Shown in pieces: positions 1 through 10,455 of a stretch of DNA of 64,000 bases. A program made the translations under genes and the position numbers. Location: NCBI GenBank assembly GCA_004431415.1, contig QPMI01000194.1, forward strand, positions 86,001 to 150,000, read 5' to 3'. Every line of letters starts with the position of its first letter. Within the stretch, counting starts at the first letter, position 1. Origin of the DNA: Cyanophora paradoxa. Lineage: Eukaryota > Glaucocystophyceae > Cyanophorales > Cyanophoraceae. Below the pieces are notes generated by a model. It was not told the DNA's origin and did no database searches. It saw only the letters and a program-made list of their open reading frames with translations.

Positions 1-540
1 CTGAGATTCTCACACCTTCAGAATGTTCTTCAGCTGCTCGTTCACTGCGTCGGGAAGGAAAGCGACTGCGAAAGGGTTTCGACTCGTACGGCCGCCGCGG
101 CGCGAGGTCCGCGGGGCGCACGAATCTTTGGGCCGCCATCTTGGGCGGCGTTAAGCTCGTCCCGCTGAGCCATCTTCCCACAGCTGGCGTTCTCCCGAGT
201 CCCGCCAACCCAGGGTACAAGTATACAAGCACAACCGTTTCGGTCTCGGATTGCATATTTTCCGTGTACTAGTACTCTCGAGCTCTAGATCTGGCCTATC
301 ATCATGGCATATGCAGGGCGTTCTGATCATGGAGCTGCTGGTACGTATACGTATACATGCACGGAAGACAGTAATATTATTAATATTAATATTAAGAGCA
401 CGAAGAAAGATAAGACAAAGAGCCAAAATCGACAATAAAAAAGAAAAGACACAGAGCTCGAGACAGATCGATATCGAGAAGAGACGATAAATCGAGCAGA
501 TCTAGGGACAGAGGATGACTGACACGAAGAAGAGATGTCA
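1..540. other. No gene recognised; left edge
   Basis: I see no convincing gene here. The stretch contains AT-rich simple sequence around 360-410 (TAATATTAATATTAA type), a run of alternating GTAC/GTATAC around 340-356, and several restriction-like palindromes. The open frames crossing it have no conserved partner elsewhere in the window until about 545, where similarity to the array-encoded protein begins. Confidence 0.5.
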
Positions 541-1245
541 TCAGCCTCATCGTTGTTTTCATGATCAGTAAGCACGATTGGGGATCCTGGGTAAGCATGA
601 TTGGGGATCCTGGGATATGGGTGGCAGAGAAGAGCCAGAAACGTTTTACAGAGACCTGAGGCAGGACAACCGTCACACGGCGTGACGTTGTCATCATGAT
701 CAGCTTCAGGAGAGGATACATGGCCCCGCTTAGAAGAGGCAGCAGGAGGGATAATAGGATCAGTATCCATGCTAGGCCATAGGCATCAGGGACACAGCAG
801 AAGCCTTGAAAGAGGAAGGGGCCAGGGGTGCAGCGAAGCCAGAGCTTGCGAAGTCATGCAGCTGCAGCCTGGCAGGTTGAACAGTAATCGCATCAGAAAA
901 GAGCCGCAACAAATCAGGGTCAAGCTCAGCTTCATCCACATCAATGATGACCTGAGGAGAGGGAGAGAGAGAGATGAAGCAGAAGACACGCCCGTGGACC
1001 GGGTTGACAGGGTATAGCAGAGCCGCAGAGGCCCCTAGTGGGACATGCAAGGCACGCCAGGGATGCAAGGTGCGTACGCACCGCTTGGGACAGGGGCTAG
1101 CGCTGAAGGGCAGAGGCAAACTTGCATCATCAATATCAGCATGAAGAACGATGTGGTTTGCAATTGAAGCAGCAACCTCTAAATTACCAACACGGCGGCA
1201 TTGAAGAGGTGGCTCATCCTCGGAATCAAAATCCGGCGGCGGATG
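541..1245 (-). pseudogene. Decayed, inverted relative of the array-encoded NLS/SIM protein
   Basis: Read on the minus strand, two frames together give a protein parallel to the one encoded by each unit of the 22-63 kb array. The upstream half has SPSPQVIIDVDEAELDPD, where the array has PSPQVIIYVDDTELAPD. It then has an FASxxxxAxLAPxS block and ends LMPMA followed by a TAG. One base out of frame it resumes with MDTDP, a VSSPE block, GSPIVLTDHENN and an acidic tail, matching MDTDP, VSSPD and GSPMVLISDEETDD of the array. So the order of blocks is conserved while the sequence is strongly diverged. The frameshift plus stop near 771-777 breaks it. A 24-bp tandem duplication at about 571-616 repeats the GSPI coding block. 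Upstream (1000-1245) the frame adds a segment that also matches 19,455-19,535. Alternatively it could be a live gene with an intron at the break. Confidence 0.6.
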
Positions 1246-1249
1246 AGGT

Positions 1250-1690
<441 letters not shown>

Positions 1691-1875
1691 TTAGCCCAGC
1701 GCAAACTTGAGCTCGAACTTGGCCTCGTACACAGTGGCGTACACACGCGGCCACAACGGTCACAGTAACGGTCAGCAGGCCGGCTTGCTAGTCAGCTTCC
1801 CTCGGCTAGGCCGGACTAGCTAGCTTCCCGCCATCGCGCACGCCCGAGCGCGAGCATTCCTGCACGCCGCCGTGC
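1691..1875. other. Upstream region of the 1.9-kb gene
   Basis: GC-rich spacer without a supported gene. It should hold the promoter of the gene starting at 1876, but I recognise no TATA box or other element. Confidence 0.4.
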
Positions 1876-3878
1876 ATGAAGCAGTCAAAGCGAAAGGAAC
1901 CCAGCCTCTGGGATGACGGCTTCGACGAGGCCCGACGTCGGCACCGCTGGCACGGCAAGCGACCCGACAGCAGCAGCTCGTGGGCCGGCAAGGGCAACAT
2001 GAAGCGTGTCAACAAGATCACTCAGCAGGCGCGCAAGGCGAAGGAGCCCAAGCTCCCTGACCTCGACATCCTCAAGGGCGAGCACCCCGCGGCAACGGTC
2101 CGCTGCCTGGACACCAGCGGCCGCGCCTACCACGTTCGCCTTGGCGACTTCGTCATCTGTTCAGTTAGCTCAGACACCCAGCTGTGTCCAGAACTCAGCG
2201 TCGTTCGCCCGAAGCCCTTCCATTTCCCGCGCCCAGGTGAAACGATTTTGGCGCGAGTCGAGGGCGAGTTCCCAACACAGACGAAGGCGAAGCGCGGCGA
2301 CTTCAACTACTCCGTCAACGGCGTCATCCTTCGGCGCTTCGTGCGCCCGGAGGACTCCGATGTGAAGGACTGCGGGCTCGGCAGCGTGATCATCAAGGCA
2401 GACGGGGAGCAGGCAGCCGTGGCCATCGCAAACCACCTCATCTACTACTCGAACGTGACGGTCCGCCCGCCGCGCCCGCGCCCCGTTCCAGCGTCCGATG
2501 CCCGTGCGCGCAGGTTCACGCACCCGCGAAGGTGGTGGCCGCGGACGAGTACAAAGCCCTCAACCACGCCGATCCCCACATCTACGTCTGTAAGCAAATC
2601 ATGACGTTCCCGGGCGACGGCTCCTTCCAGTTCGACGTCGCCCTCGCCTTCAACGCGAGGCTCAAGCGAGTGGCGAAGAAGAAGATGGCGTGCTTCCTCC
2701 GGCCGCTGTCGAGGCCGGAGGAGCGCGTGGAGGCGATTGGCTACCTTCAGGACGCCGCCGCGAACGCCCTCAAGCGCCGGAAGACCGGGACGCAGCTTGT
2801 CAACGTCAAGATCCCGGTGGCCGGGCCGGCAATGTTGGTCTGCGGCTCTTATGACTCGTTCGAAGTTCTTTTTCCTATCCTCTAACGGTGCGCATCGCAG
2901 GAGAACATCGTGGCGCAGGTCGCGCACGTCGCCACGCCCATCGACCCGAAGACGGGCCAGCCGATCCCGGTTGACAAGCTGCCGGCGGCGAATCGCTTCG
3001 TTATCGAGCTTCCGGACCGCGAGACCGCTGCTGGTGGAAGCCGCTTCCTTTTTCCCGCTCGCTGTTCTTTTTCCGACCTCTTTGCAGCTGTTCTCGGTCC
3101 CTCCGGCGTGGCGCAAGCGTCCAAGCGCGTCTGCAAGCGGGACGCGGACGGGAAGGCGATCCGGAAGCACAGCGAGATGCAGACCGTCACCGTCGAGAAG
3201 GCGTACGGCGGCTTAATCGTGCCGCGCCACACGGGCTCCCATGACGTCGTCCAGTTCGACGAGCGTGCGCCCGGCCCGCCCTCGCCGCGCCGCTCGCTTA
3301 CGAAGCTCTGCTCCTTGGGCGCGGCAGGTCCCGGTCGGATCGTGGCCACGAAGCGCTCGGGCAGGAAAGGTGGGCACGTCACGCTCGAGCTTCCGAGCTA
3401 CGAGTACGGCCCCGACGGCGAGCGCATCGCCAGCCTCGCGGGCCCCTCGCGGCTGTCCCCGTGAAGCGCCCGCGCCGGTGCCGCGCCGGCGCCAACACCG
3501 TCGCCAAGGCGCCGCCTGTCCCCGAAGCAGCCCCTTCAGAACCTGCCGCCGCCGCCCTGCCGGCCCCCGCCGCCGCCGCCCTGCCGGCCCCCGCCGTCGC
3601 CGCCCCGCCGGCCCCCGCCGCCGCCGCCCTGCCGGCCGCCGCCGCCGCCGCCCCGCCCGCCCCCGCCCCGCCGGTCGCCGCCCTGTCGGCCCCTGCTGCT
3701 GCTGCCCCACCGGCCGCTGCCGCCCTACCTGCCCCCGCCGCATCCGCCTCGGTCCCCAAGTGCGCCCCCTCCCCCTCGCCCCCCGCTCGGCTACTTGCTC
3801 GCCTAATCCTGCAGCAGGAAGGATCGCGCGGCACAGCTCGCGGCCGCGGTGGCGGCGCGCAAGAGGGCAAAGTCGTGA
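1876..3878 (+). CDS. Intron-containing gene of unknown function
   Basis: Three reading-frame segments join into one protein if short GT-AG introns are removed. These are 2461-2513 (53 nt, restores frame), 2838-2900 (63 nt, skips an in-frame TAA and has CTAAC 13 nt before the acceptor), 3034-3087 (54 nt, strong pyrimidine tract) and 3265-3327 (63 nt). A last intron containing the GCC-rich minisatellite probably leads to a final exon from about 3818, whose frame ends KDRAAQLAAAVAARKRAKS and then TGA at 3876-3878. The start at 1876 gives a basic N-terminus (MKQSKRKEPSLWDD). The protein has a Lys/Arg-rich beginning, a central globular part with alternating hydrophobic strands and no obvious membrane segment. 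I do not recognise the family. It converges with the transposase-like gene ending at 3920, only about 40 bp away, so the two could belong to one element. The exon structure is inferred from frame and splice signals only. Confidence 0.6.
3535..3770. repeat. GCC/CCCGCC-rich minisatellite
   Basis: Repeats built from GCCGGCCCCCGCCGCC-like units, reading as Ala-Pro-rich peptide on the plus strand. It lies in the last inferred intron, or an Ala/Pro-rich exon, of the gene at 1876-3878. The same GCCGGCCCCCGCC core recurs in the minisatellite at 8.64-8.93 kb. Confidence 0.85.
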
Positions 3879-3919
3879 AGCTGCTACTGAGAATCGCACT
3901 ATCTAGGTTACAAGGTGCG

Positions 3920-6900
3920 CTATGTCTGGTCCAAATCCATTTCGTCTATTTCCCCCTCCGCTAGATCGTCTGCTAGAACCTCTGCTAGGGCCCTATCATC
4001 GAAATCGAGCATGTTGGCGCCCTCATCCTCCGCCTCCATCTCCTCCTCCGCCTCCTCCTCTGCCTCGGCGTCGTACTCGGCGGTCTCCTCCTCCTCCTCC
4101 TCCTCGTCCCCGCTCTCCTCGGGCACCTCGTCCTCCGGCACCGGATCCCCCTCCTGCAGCTCAATATCCTCGTCGATCTCCTCCTCGTCCGCAGGCAGGG
4201 GCACCGCTGCCACCTCCTCGCCCCCGGCGGCGCCGCCGCCGCCCCTTCGCCCTGCATAGCCGCTGACCGGTGGGGACGGGCCGCAGGTCGGGGGATGAAG
4301 GGCCCATCTGGCCAGGCCTTGGCGGCGACGGGCGCGTCGTACTCGGCGTGGGCAGCGTCCTTCCCGCCGGCGCTCGCCTCCGTCATGTTCCGCATCCACA
4401 GCGCCAGGCGCCGCCGCTGGTGCGTCATGATCTGCTTGAGCATGTCGAGGTCCTTGTTCCACCCGCCACCGAGAGACGTGACGGTGTGTCGCAGGCGCCG
4501 AAGGAGGCCCATGTAGGACTCGATGACCTCGCAGCTCCAACGGCCGGGCGCGTTCGTGTTGTCGACGCGCGCCCAGAACGCGAGGTGCGCAAGCGTCGAG
4601 TGCATGTAGCGTGTGAAGATCTTCCATAACGGGAAGTGTGTCTCCATCAGGCCCTGGAGCTCGGCGACGGCCTCGATAACTTGCTGCCGCGCCTCCTCGT
4701 CGGGCTTCATGTTCCGCTCGTACTGGTAGATGATCTGGCGGAGCTGCCAAATCTCGTGCATGCCCCTCGTCTTCTCGCTCCAGCTCTCCTTACTGTCGCC
4801 GAAGCAGATGCTGAAGAGGGTGTCGGGCGCCTCGGGGTCCTCCAGGATCTTCTTGGCGGTGTTGGCGGAGATCTTCTGGAAGAACTTGTAGGTGGCCCCG
4901 TTCTCGGTCTTCTCGAACTTGATGTTCCGCGCGTATTTATCGCGAAGATGACGCTGCAGGTCTTCGATGCGCTTCTGCTGGTCCTCGGAGGCACCACAGG
5001 CGAGGGCGAGGAAGAAGTAGACGAAGAACCCGGCCACCCAGCTCTTGATGCCGTGCAGGGCGTCGTCGAGCCGGACCTGAGGTGCGCGTTGGCGTCCGCT
5101 GAGGCGAGGTGTCGCGGGCTTCTCACCTCGACGGCAGCGACGGGCAGCATGCTGTTCGGGAGCGGCTGCAGGAGGGCGTTGGCGTCGTGCTCGGGGTGCG
5201 GATTCTCTGTTCGCTGGCTGGAGGGAGGCCGTCCCGATCCCGCGGCCCTGCTGCGCGCACGACTTCGACCGCCGAGCACTCGGACCTGCAGTAACGTGAG
5301 CCCCATGCCGAATCTCAGCGCGTGTGACTCGGCGAACTGACCCGCGTCGGTGGACAGAATCGCAGTGCGGGCACAGGTCGAAGCCGAGGAGGACGCGGAG
5401 GAACTTGTAGTCGCCCGTCACCAAGAATTCGACCTCGACGGGCTTGTCGTGCTCGTACCCGGGGATCAGGGTGAGCGGGTTCTCGTTCAGGTACTCGACC
5501 ATGTCGGCGAGGGGCTTGATGCGTGGGCGCAGGTTCTCCTCGCTGTCGCTACCGCCGAAGAGCATTAGGGGCAGGAGGGCGTAGCAGCTCTGAACGCCCT
5601 TCAGCGGGTGGTACGCCTGCGTCCCGTCCTCCTCGATGACGTAGTAGCCGTCGACGATTGCCACGATGCAGGTCATGCCGTCGGTCGTGGAGACGCTCTT
5701 CCCGCGGAACGCGATCGTCCCGTCGCCCGCCAGGCGGACTCGAGGTCTGATCTTCTTCCCCCTGTGCTTGTGCAGCGGGACGAAAGCGCTGATGAGGGCC
5801 GACAGGGCGGGCGTCGGCGTGACAGCTCTGCGGGGCGGCGGCGCTGCCGCCTCTCCGCCCGCCGCCGGCGCTGCCGCCTCTCCGCCCGCCGCCGGCGCTG
5901 CGCTCGACGGAGGCACAAAGAGCTCGAGCATGACGCCCGGCTTGCCCTTGTTCTCCTCGTCGCCGACGCCCGCCGCTGTTTCGACGATCTGCACGATCTG
6001 CACCGCTCGGTGAGCCTCGTCCCTCACCCCCGCCCCGCGCGCGCGCGCCGCGCCTTCTCGAGGTCATCGTTGACCTTGCCCCGTAGCTTCGTGATGCAGT
6101 GCTTCGACGGGAGGAAGGCTCGCAGCCCCACGAAGTGCTTCTTCAGGGCCTTCTTGAGGAGCTTCGTGAACTCAAAGTACGTCGCCTGCCCCGGGTCGGT
6201 TTAGAACGGGATGGGGGGTTAAAACATTCGAGAAAGGGCGCACGTCCGAGATGCAGTGGCGGTCCTTCCACTCTAGAATCTCGCAGTCGGGGAAGGTGTC
6301 CCGCAGCTTCCTGCAGGCGATGCTCATCGCCTTCTTCACTTGCAGCTGACCCGATTTGCTCGTTTCCAGGGCTCGTTGGGCCTGCGGACGGTGGTTCAGA
6401 AAGGTGCTCTTCTCCAACGATTTTGTAGCCTATTAAAGTACGATTCTCGGTAGCTCTTTTTATGTATAATAACGCGCACTGCGTGTGGCCCGATGATGCT
6501 CACGAGGCGGCGTGCCTCCGCCTCCAGCGCCTCCCTCCTCTTCTGATAGGCGCCCTCCTCCTCTCCTTTGTTCCTGGGGCGCCCTGGATAAGCATGCATA
6601 TGCCTGCGCGCGCGCCGCCCCGCCTTGTACCTCGCGAAGTTCTTTTTAAACATGGGGAGGCGGATCTGGATGTCCGGACTCGCAGCGTTTAGAATCGTCG
6701 AGAGCAGCATGCGGAGGAACCGCGTGCGCCGCTGCCTGGACGTATCCGAGCATCCCTTCCCAGGGACCTGCCTAGCTATGCGCGAGATGGTCGCTGCACG
6801 CTGTGCCGAAGTCCGCGGGACCTTGGCGCGCTTCGACTGGTGCTCCTCCCTAAGCTTCTTGTTCTCCGCCTCAAGCACTGCGATGCGCTCGTCGCGCGCT

Positions 6901-7500
6901 TTGAGCGTCGCCTTGCGGACGATCCGCTCCTCAGGCGGCACATCTTCCTTGCCGCGAGCGCGTTTCGGGGCGGTGCCGGGGCCGGGGGCCGGCCGCGGCG
7001 CCGGGCTCGGCGCCTCATTAAGAACTGCATTCGTCTGCTCGCGGCCGGGCAGAGAGCATACACTCGTAAGCGCGGGCAAGTCAAGTCATGACATCGAATT
7101 TGAATGAGCGGCATACCACGTCGGCGCCGAACGCGCGACGACCGCGCTGCTGCTGCTGCTCTGGGCTAATCTGAGGCGATTGCGGGCTCGCTGGAGCCGA
7201 TGGCGACCCGGGTGGCGAAGCTGGAGGGCTCTGCAGGATGCACTGGAGGAACACAGCCACTGCGGTGGCCTCTTGAAGCGCCGCCGTGCAAGCTAAGCTA
7301 TGCGGATACAATGGAGACGCAATGCCGCGCGCCTCCAGTTCCAGGTGGGCGTTTCGGCTGTGGGTGAGCACTGCGATGATCCGCATAAGCGCCTGGTACG
7401 CGACCGACGCGTCCGCCATCTCTAAAACGACTGCTGCGGGCGCTGGAAACGTTTGGGGCGCGGGCTGGGCCGCGGGACGGGGCGCGATGGGTCGCTGCAT
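3920..7500 (-). CDS. Transposase-like multi-exon gene with acidic C-terminus
   Basis: A minus-strand gene split by several short introns. N-terminal exons (about 7500-7100, then 7040-6430) give a Pro/Ala-rich start, a coiled coil (RIAVLEAENKKLREE) and a very basic segment. Middle exons give ILEWKDRHCISD joined, after removal of GTGCGC...GGGCAG, to ATYFEFTKLLKKALKKHF. The frame 6027-5330 has an RLAGDGT block, then VEVEFLVTGDYKFLRVLLG followed by CPHC. After two introns (GTCCACC...CTGCAG and GTGAGAAG...CCTCAG) come a DDALHGIKSW block, IFTRYMH, SCEVIESYMG and LKQIMTHQRRR. The order GDGT, GDxKFLxxxxG-CPxC, D-x-LH, YMH, CxxxE is the layout I remember from an uncharacterised transposase-like family in animals and protists. 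The function is therefore inferred from motifs. The last exon, in a different frame, is a long Glu/Asp-rich tail ending MDLDQT, stop at 3920-3922. No terminal inverted repeats were identified. Confidence 0.5.
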
Positions 7501-7857
7501 CGCGCGGGCGGGTTCAAAACTCGGAAAAAAAGATCGCGTGTACCTCCCCTGCCATCTGCGGAAGCGGCAGCTCCGAGCGCCGCGAGCAAGCATACACATC
7601 CGCGACAGTTAGGCGCCGAAGAGCAGCAGGCGAGCCCAGCATGCGCGATAATGCGCAATTGCGATGCATAGCTACCTTAGGCGAAGCGGCTGGTCCACCC
7701 GCGCGGTCCTTGCCGGCCGCGATGCTCGCTCGTCGATATGGGTATGACGCGCTAAGCAAGGGGAGCATGCCCAGACTGGGTACGCAAACTGCTGAACGTC
7801 CAACTCCAGCTGAACGCCCTGCAGCTGGTGGGCCTGAAGCAGCCTCAAGCGTTAGCT
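7501..7857. other. Divergent intergenic region
   Basis: About 350 bp between the start of the minus-strand transposase-like gene and the plus-strand gene at 7858, so a candidate divergent promoter. No element was recognised with confidence. Confidence 0.4.
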
Positions 7858-8634
7858 ATGTCGCATCGACAGTGTAGCTATGTTAGCTGTGGAGCGAAGC
7901 ATATGCCCGCTGACTACGTGTCCGAGGAGGAGGACCAGGAGGAGACCATCAACGCGCCGTGCAATCGCCCAATGACTTCGTCTGTCATCGAGATCAACAG
8001 CAGCGACTCGGAGAGCGATGGACCAGCGGCAGCGCGCCGAGCGCAGGGCGCGCATGAAGGCGGACGAGGAGCGCGCGCTCGAGGAGGAGGATGAGATCAG
8101 GCGGCGCCACCAGGCAGCTTTGGAGGTCAACCTCGCAATAGAGCGCGACTCGGTGAGGCCATACAAGCTGGCCGAGCTCAAGCAGTTGCTGGAGTACGCG
8201 CGCGCGTGGATGCGCGAGCACGAGCAGCTGTACGAGCAGTTCGAGGTCGCGCTGGCGCACAACAACCTCCTCGAGGCCATTAACCTGCGGTCGGAGATCC
8301 GCAAGCACCGCAGCACGGCGCGCTTCTGCGGGCAGGACCCCCTCGGGCTCTACGAGGAGGCGGCCTTCAAGCCTCTCTATGACAACGTGACGGCCTTGCA
8401 GCGGCGGGCGGGCAGATGGAGCATTTCGGCGACAATCTCTTCAAGTGCGCGGAGCACTTCCAGCGGGTGCGCATCCGGCAGCAGCAGGCGGCGGCGGCGG
8501 CGGCGGCGGAGGCGGCGGAGGCGGCGGCGGAGGCGGACGGGGCTGCTGCTGCTGCTCGGTGCAAGCGCCGCCGCCTGCGTCGCGGCGACGGCGTGCTCGT
8601 CTCGCGGCCGGACGATGCCGACGACGAAGCGTAG
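7858..8634 (+). CDS. Small Glu/Arg-rich protein with a SUMO-interaction-like motif
   Basis: Three plus-strand frame segments follow one another. From ATG 7858: MSHRQCSYVSCG, an acidic stretch, then SSVIEINSSDSESDG. From about 8018: a charged helical region (MKADEERALEEEDEIRRRHQ, LEYARAWMREHEQLYEQFEVALAHNN) ending KPLYDN. From 8416: MEHFGDNLFKCAEHFQ, an Ala/Glu tract, KRRRLRR and a stop at 8632-8634. VIEINSSDSESD has the shape of a SUMO-interaction motif, a hydrophobic core followed by acid/Ser residues. The junction near 8020 needs a frameshift or a separate start. The junction near 8387-8415 could be a 29-nt GTGACG...GGGCAG intron, shorter than the others here. I do not recognise the protein. 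The 8018 start alone is an alternative. Confidence 0.45.
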
Positions 8635-8960
8635 CGCCGTTAGCCGCCCCCGCCCCGCCGTTAGCCGCCCCCGCCCCGCCGGCCCCCGCCCCCGCCCCGC
8701 CGGCCCCCGCCCCGCCCCGCCGGCCCCCGCCCCCGCCCCGCCCCGCCCCCGCCCCGCCCCGCCCCGCCCCGCCCCCGCCCCGCCCCCGCCCCGCCCCGCC
8801 CCGCCCCGCCCCCGCCCCGCCGCCCCGCCCCGCCCCGCCCGCCCCCGCCCCGCCCCGCCCCGCCCCGCCGGCCCCCGCCCCCGCCCCGCCGGCCCCCGCC
8901 CCCGCCCCGCCGGTCGCCGCCCTGCCGGCGACGGCGTCCTCGTCTCGCGGCCGGACGATG
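8584..8960 (+). repeat. CCCCG minisatellite between two copies of a 30-bp exon end
   Basis: From about 8638 to 8925 the sequence is CCCCGCC/GCCGGCCCCCG repeats. The 30 bp before it (about 8584-8613, CGACGGCGTGCTCGTCTCGC...GGACGATG) recur after it at about 8930-8959 with one change. The minisatellite thus sits between a direct duplication of the last exon of the preceding gene. Confidence 0.85.
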
Positions 8961-10455
8961 TCTGCAGCTAGAGTCACCAGCTGCAGTCTGCACCTGGCTT
9001 GAATACGACAGATTTACTAGTTATTCTGCTATCGTGCGCGCACCGTGGCACCGTGGCACCGTGGCACTCAGTGACTACCGAGAGTGGCGGGCGGGCTGGC
9101 GGGGCGGGCTGACAGGGCGGGCGCCTGGCGGGACAGTCGGGGGCCTCCGGGACACTCTGGCAGTCCGGGGCCTCGGGAGCCTATTTTCGCGCCATACAAG
9201 GCCTCCCCCGACCCTGCAGCTGCATAGGAGGCCTTATATAGTGCTTTAAAAAGGTTCTCTAAGCTTTTTTCGATGTCTCCCAGCTCCTGGGGCGATGGGC
9301 CCAATTTGGAAGGGCCAAAAGTCAGCAGAAGACTAGCTGTAACGTAGTGTATAGGCGTATGATGAGTCATATGGTATGACGGGTTAAATGGGCCCATCGC
9401 GGGGGCTTTGTGCAGGGCACTAAATAACGCCGTGTGACGCCTCTACATCTTGAATAAAAAGTTCTAATCAAGATACGAGGCTGCCGTGCTTCAATCGCAA
9501 GCCTCGGAGTGCAGATTCCCTGGCAGATCAAAAATTGCGAACGCGATACCGGGGGTCGCCGCGCGCTCGCAGCCTTGCGAAACCTTGAGAGCGGATAAGA
9601 TTGCCGCCGACAGCGAGCCCAGCTCCCCGCTCGCAGTGCAGCCGCGCGCTTAAGGCGCCGGCCAGCCACTTGGCCCCGGCTGCAGCTGCTCCGGCACGGG
9701 CGGCCTCAGCCAGCCGGCACCATGCTATCGCAGCTTCAGCCATGAGCCTCGGAGAGGGCGGAAGTCTCCGAGGCTCGGTCCGCGATCCAGGGCAGGCGTG
9801 CGTATGTTCCAAGTTCGCGGGCGAGGGCGTGCGCCTCGCCGAATCGTTGTCGCGGCGTGCGCCTCGCCAGGTGTACTACAGTGCCACAGTGCCACGTTGT
9901 CGAAAGCGCGAGCCGCTCAGTCAGCCGAGTTTCCTCCGCTGGCCAACCGGGTACGCATACGCCCGGCCCGGCCCGGCATGCCACGAGAGCGCCCGCGGCG
10001 CTTCACGCGGTCTTCCTTCATCTCCGTGACCCGCTTCTGCGAGACGAGGTCGGTGGGGCAGCGGCTGCTTGCCGCAGTGCATGGATTGCCAGCCCCAGGT
10101 GCGAGGCCTTGACTCATCCCGAGCTTCCCGAGCAGATTACCAGGCGCGCCGGCGTAGCTCAGCGCCGATTGGGTCTGGCACGGTCCGCCTTTGCGGCCGA
10201 CCCCGGTTCCGTGCCCAAGCCGTTCCGACCTTCCCGAGCAGATTACCAGGCGCGCCGGGCGCACCTAGCTCAGCGTCGCCGAGCTTATAGGCTAGGCTTG
10301 CTCGGAGGCTCCGGATGCACGCACAGTTAGCCAACCCAGCCGCGCCCCGCGTCCCCGCCCGGCTGTCGTGTGGGCGACGCATGCGCAAAAGGAACACAAA
10401 TTTTTCTCATCCGATGAGAGCTCTAGCTATGCAGGACGAAGCGAGCGGGCCGGGG
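8961..10455. other. About 1.5 kb without a supported gene; several short repeats
   Basis: I see no gene. Visible structures are three copies of GTGGCACC at 9046-9066, opposed by AGTGCCACAGTGCCACG near 9880-9896; a foldback with arms CGATGGGCCCAATTT near 9293-9307 and AAATGGGCCCATCG near 9385-9398; and a direct repeat TTCCCGAGCAGATTACCAGG at about 10,128 and 10,232, each followed by TAGCTCAGCG. These could be remnants of small non-autonomous elements. Confidence 0.45.

Noticed and set aside
10145-10220. Possible tRNA gene (GGCGTAGCTCAG... and a later GGTTCC)
   Set aside because: The A-box-like start is there, but no acceptor stem closes and there is no proper B box at tRNA spacing.
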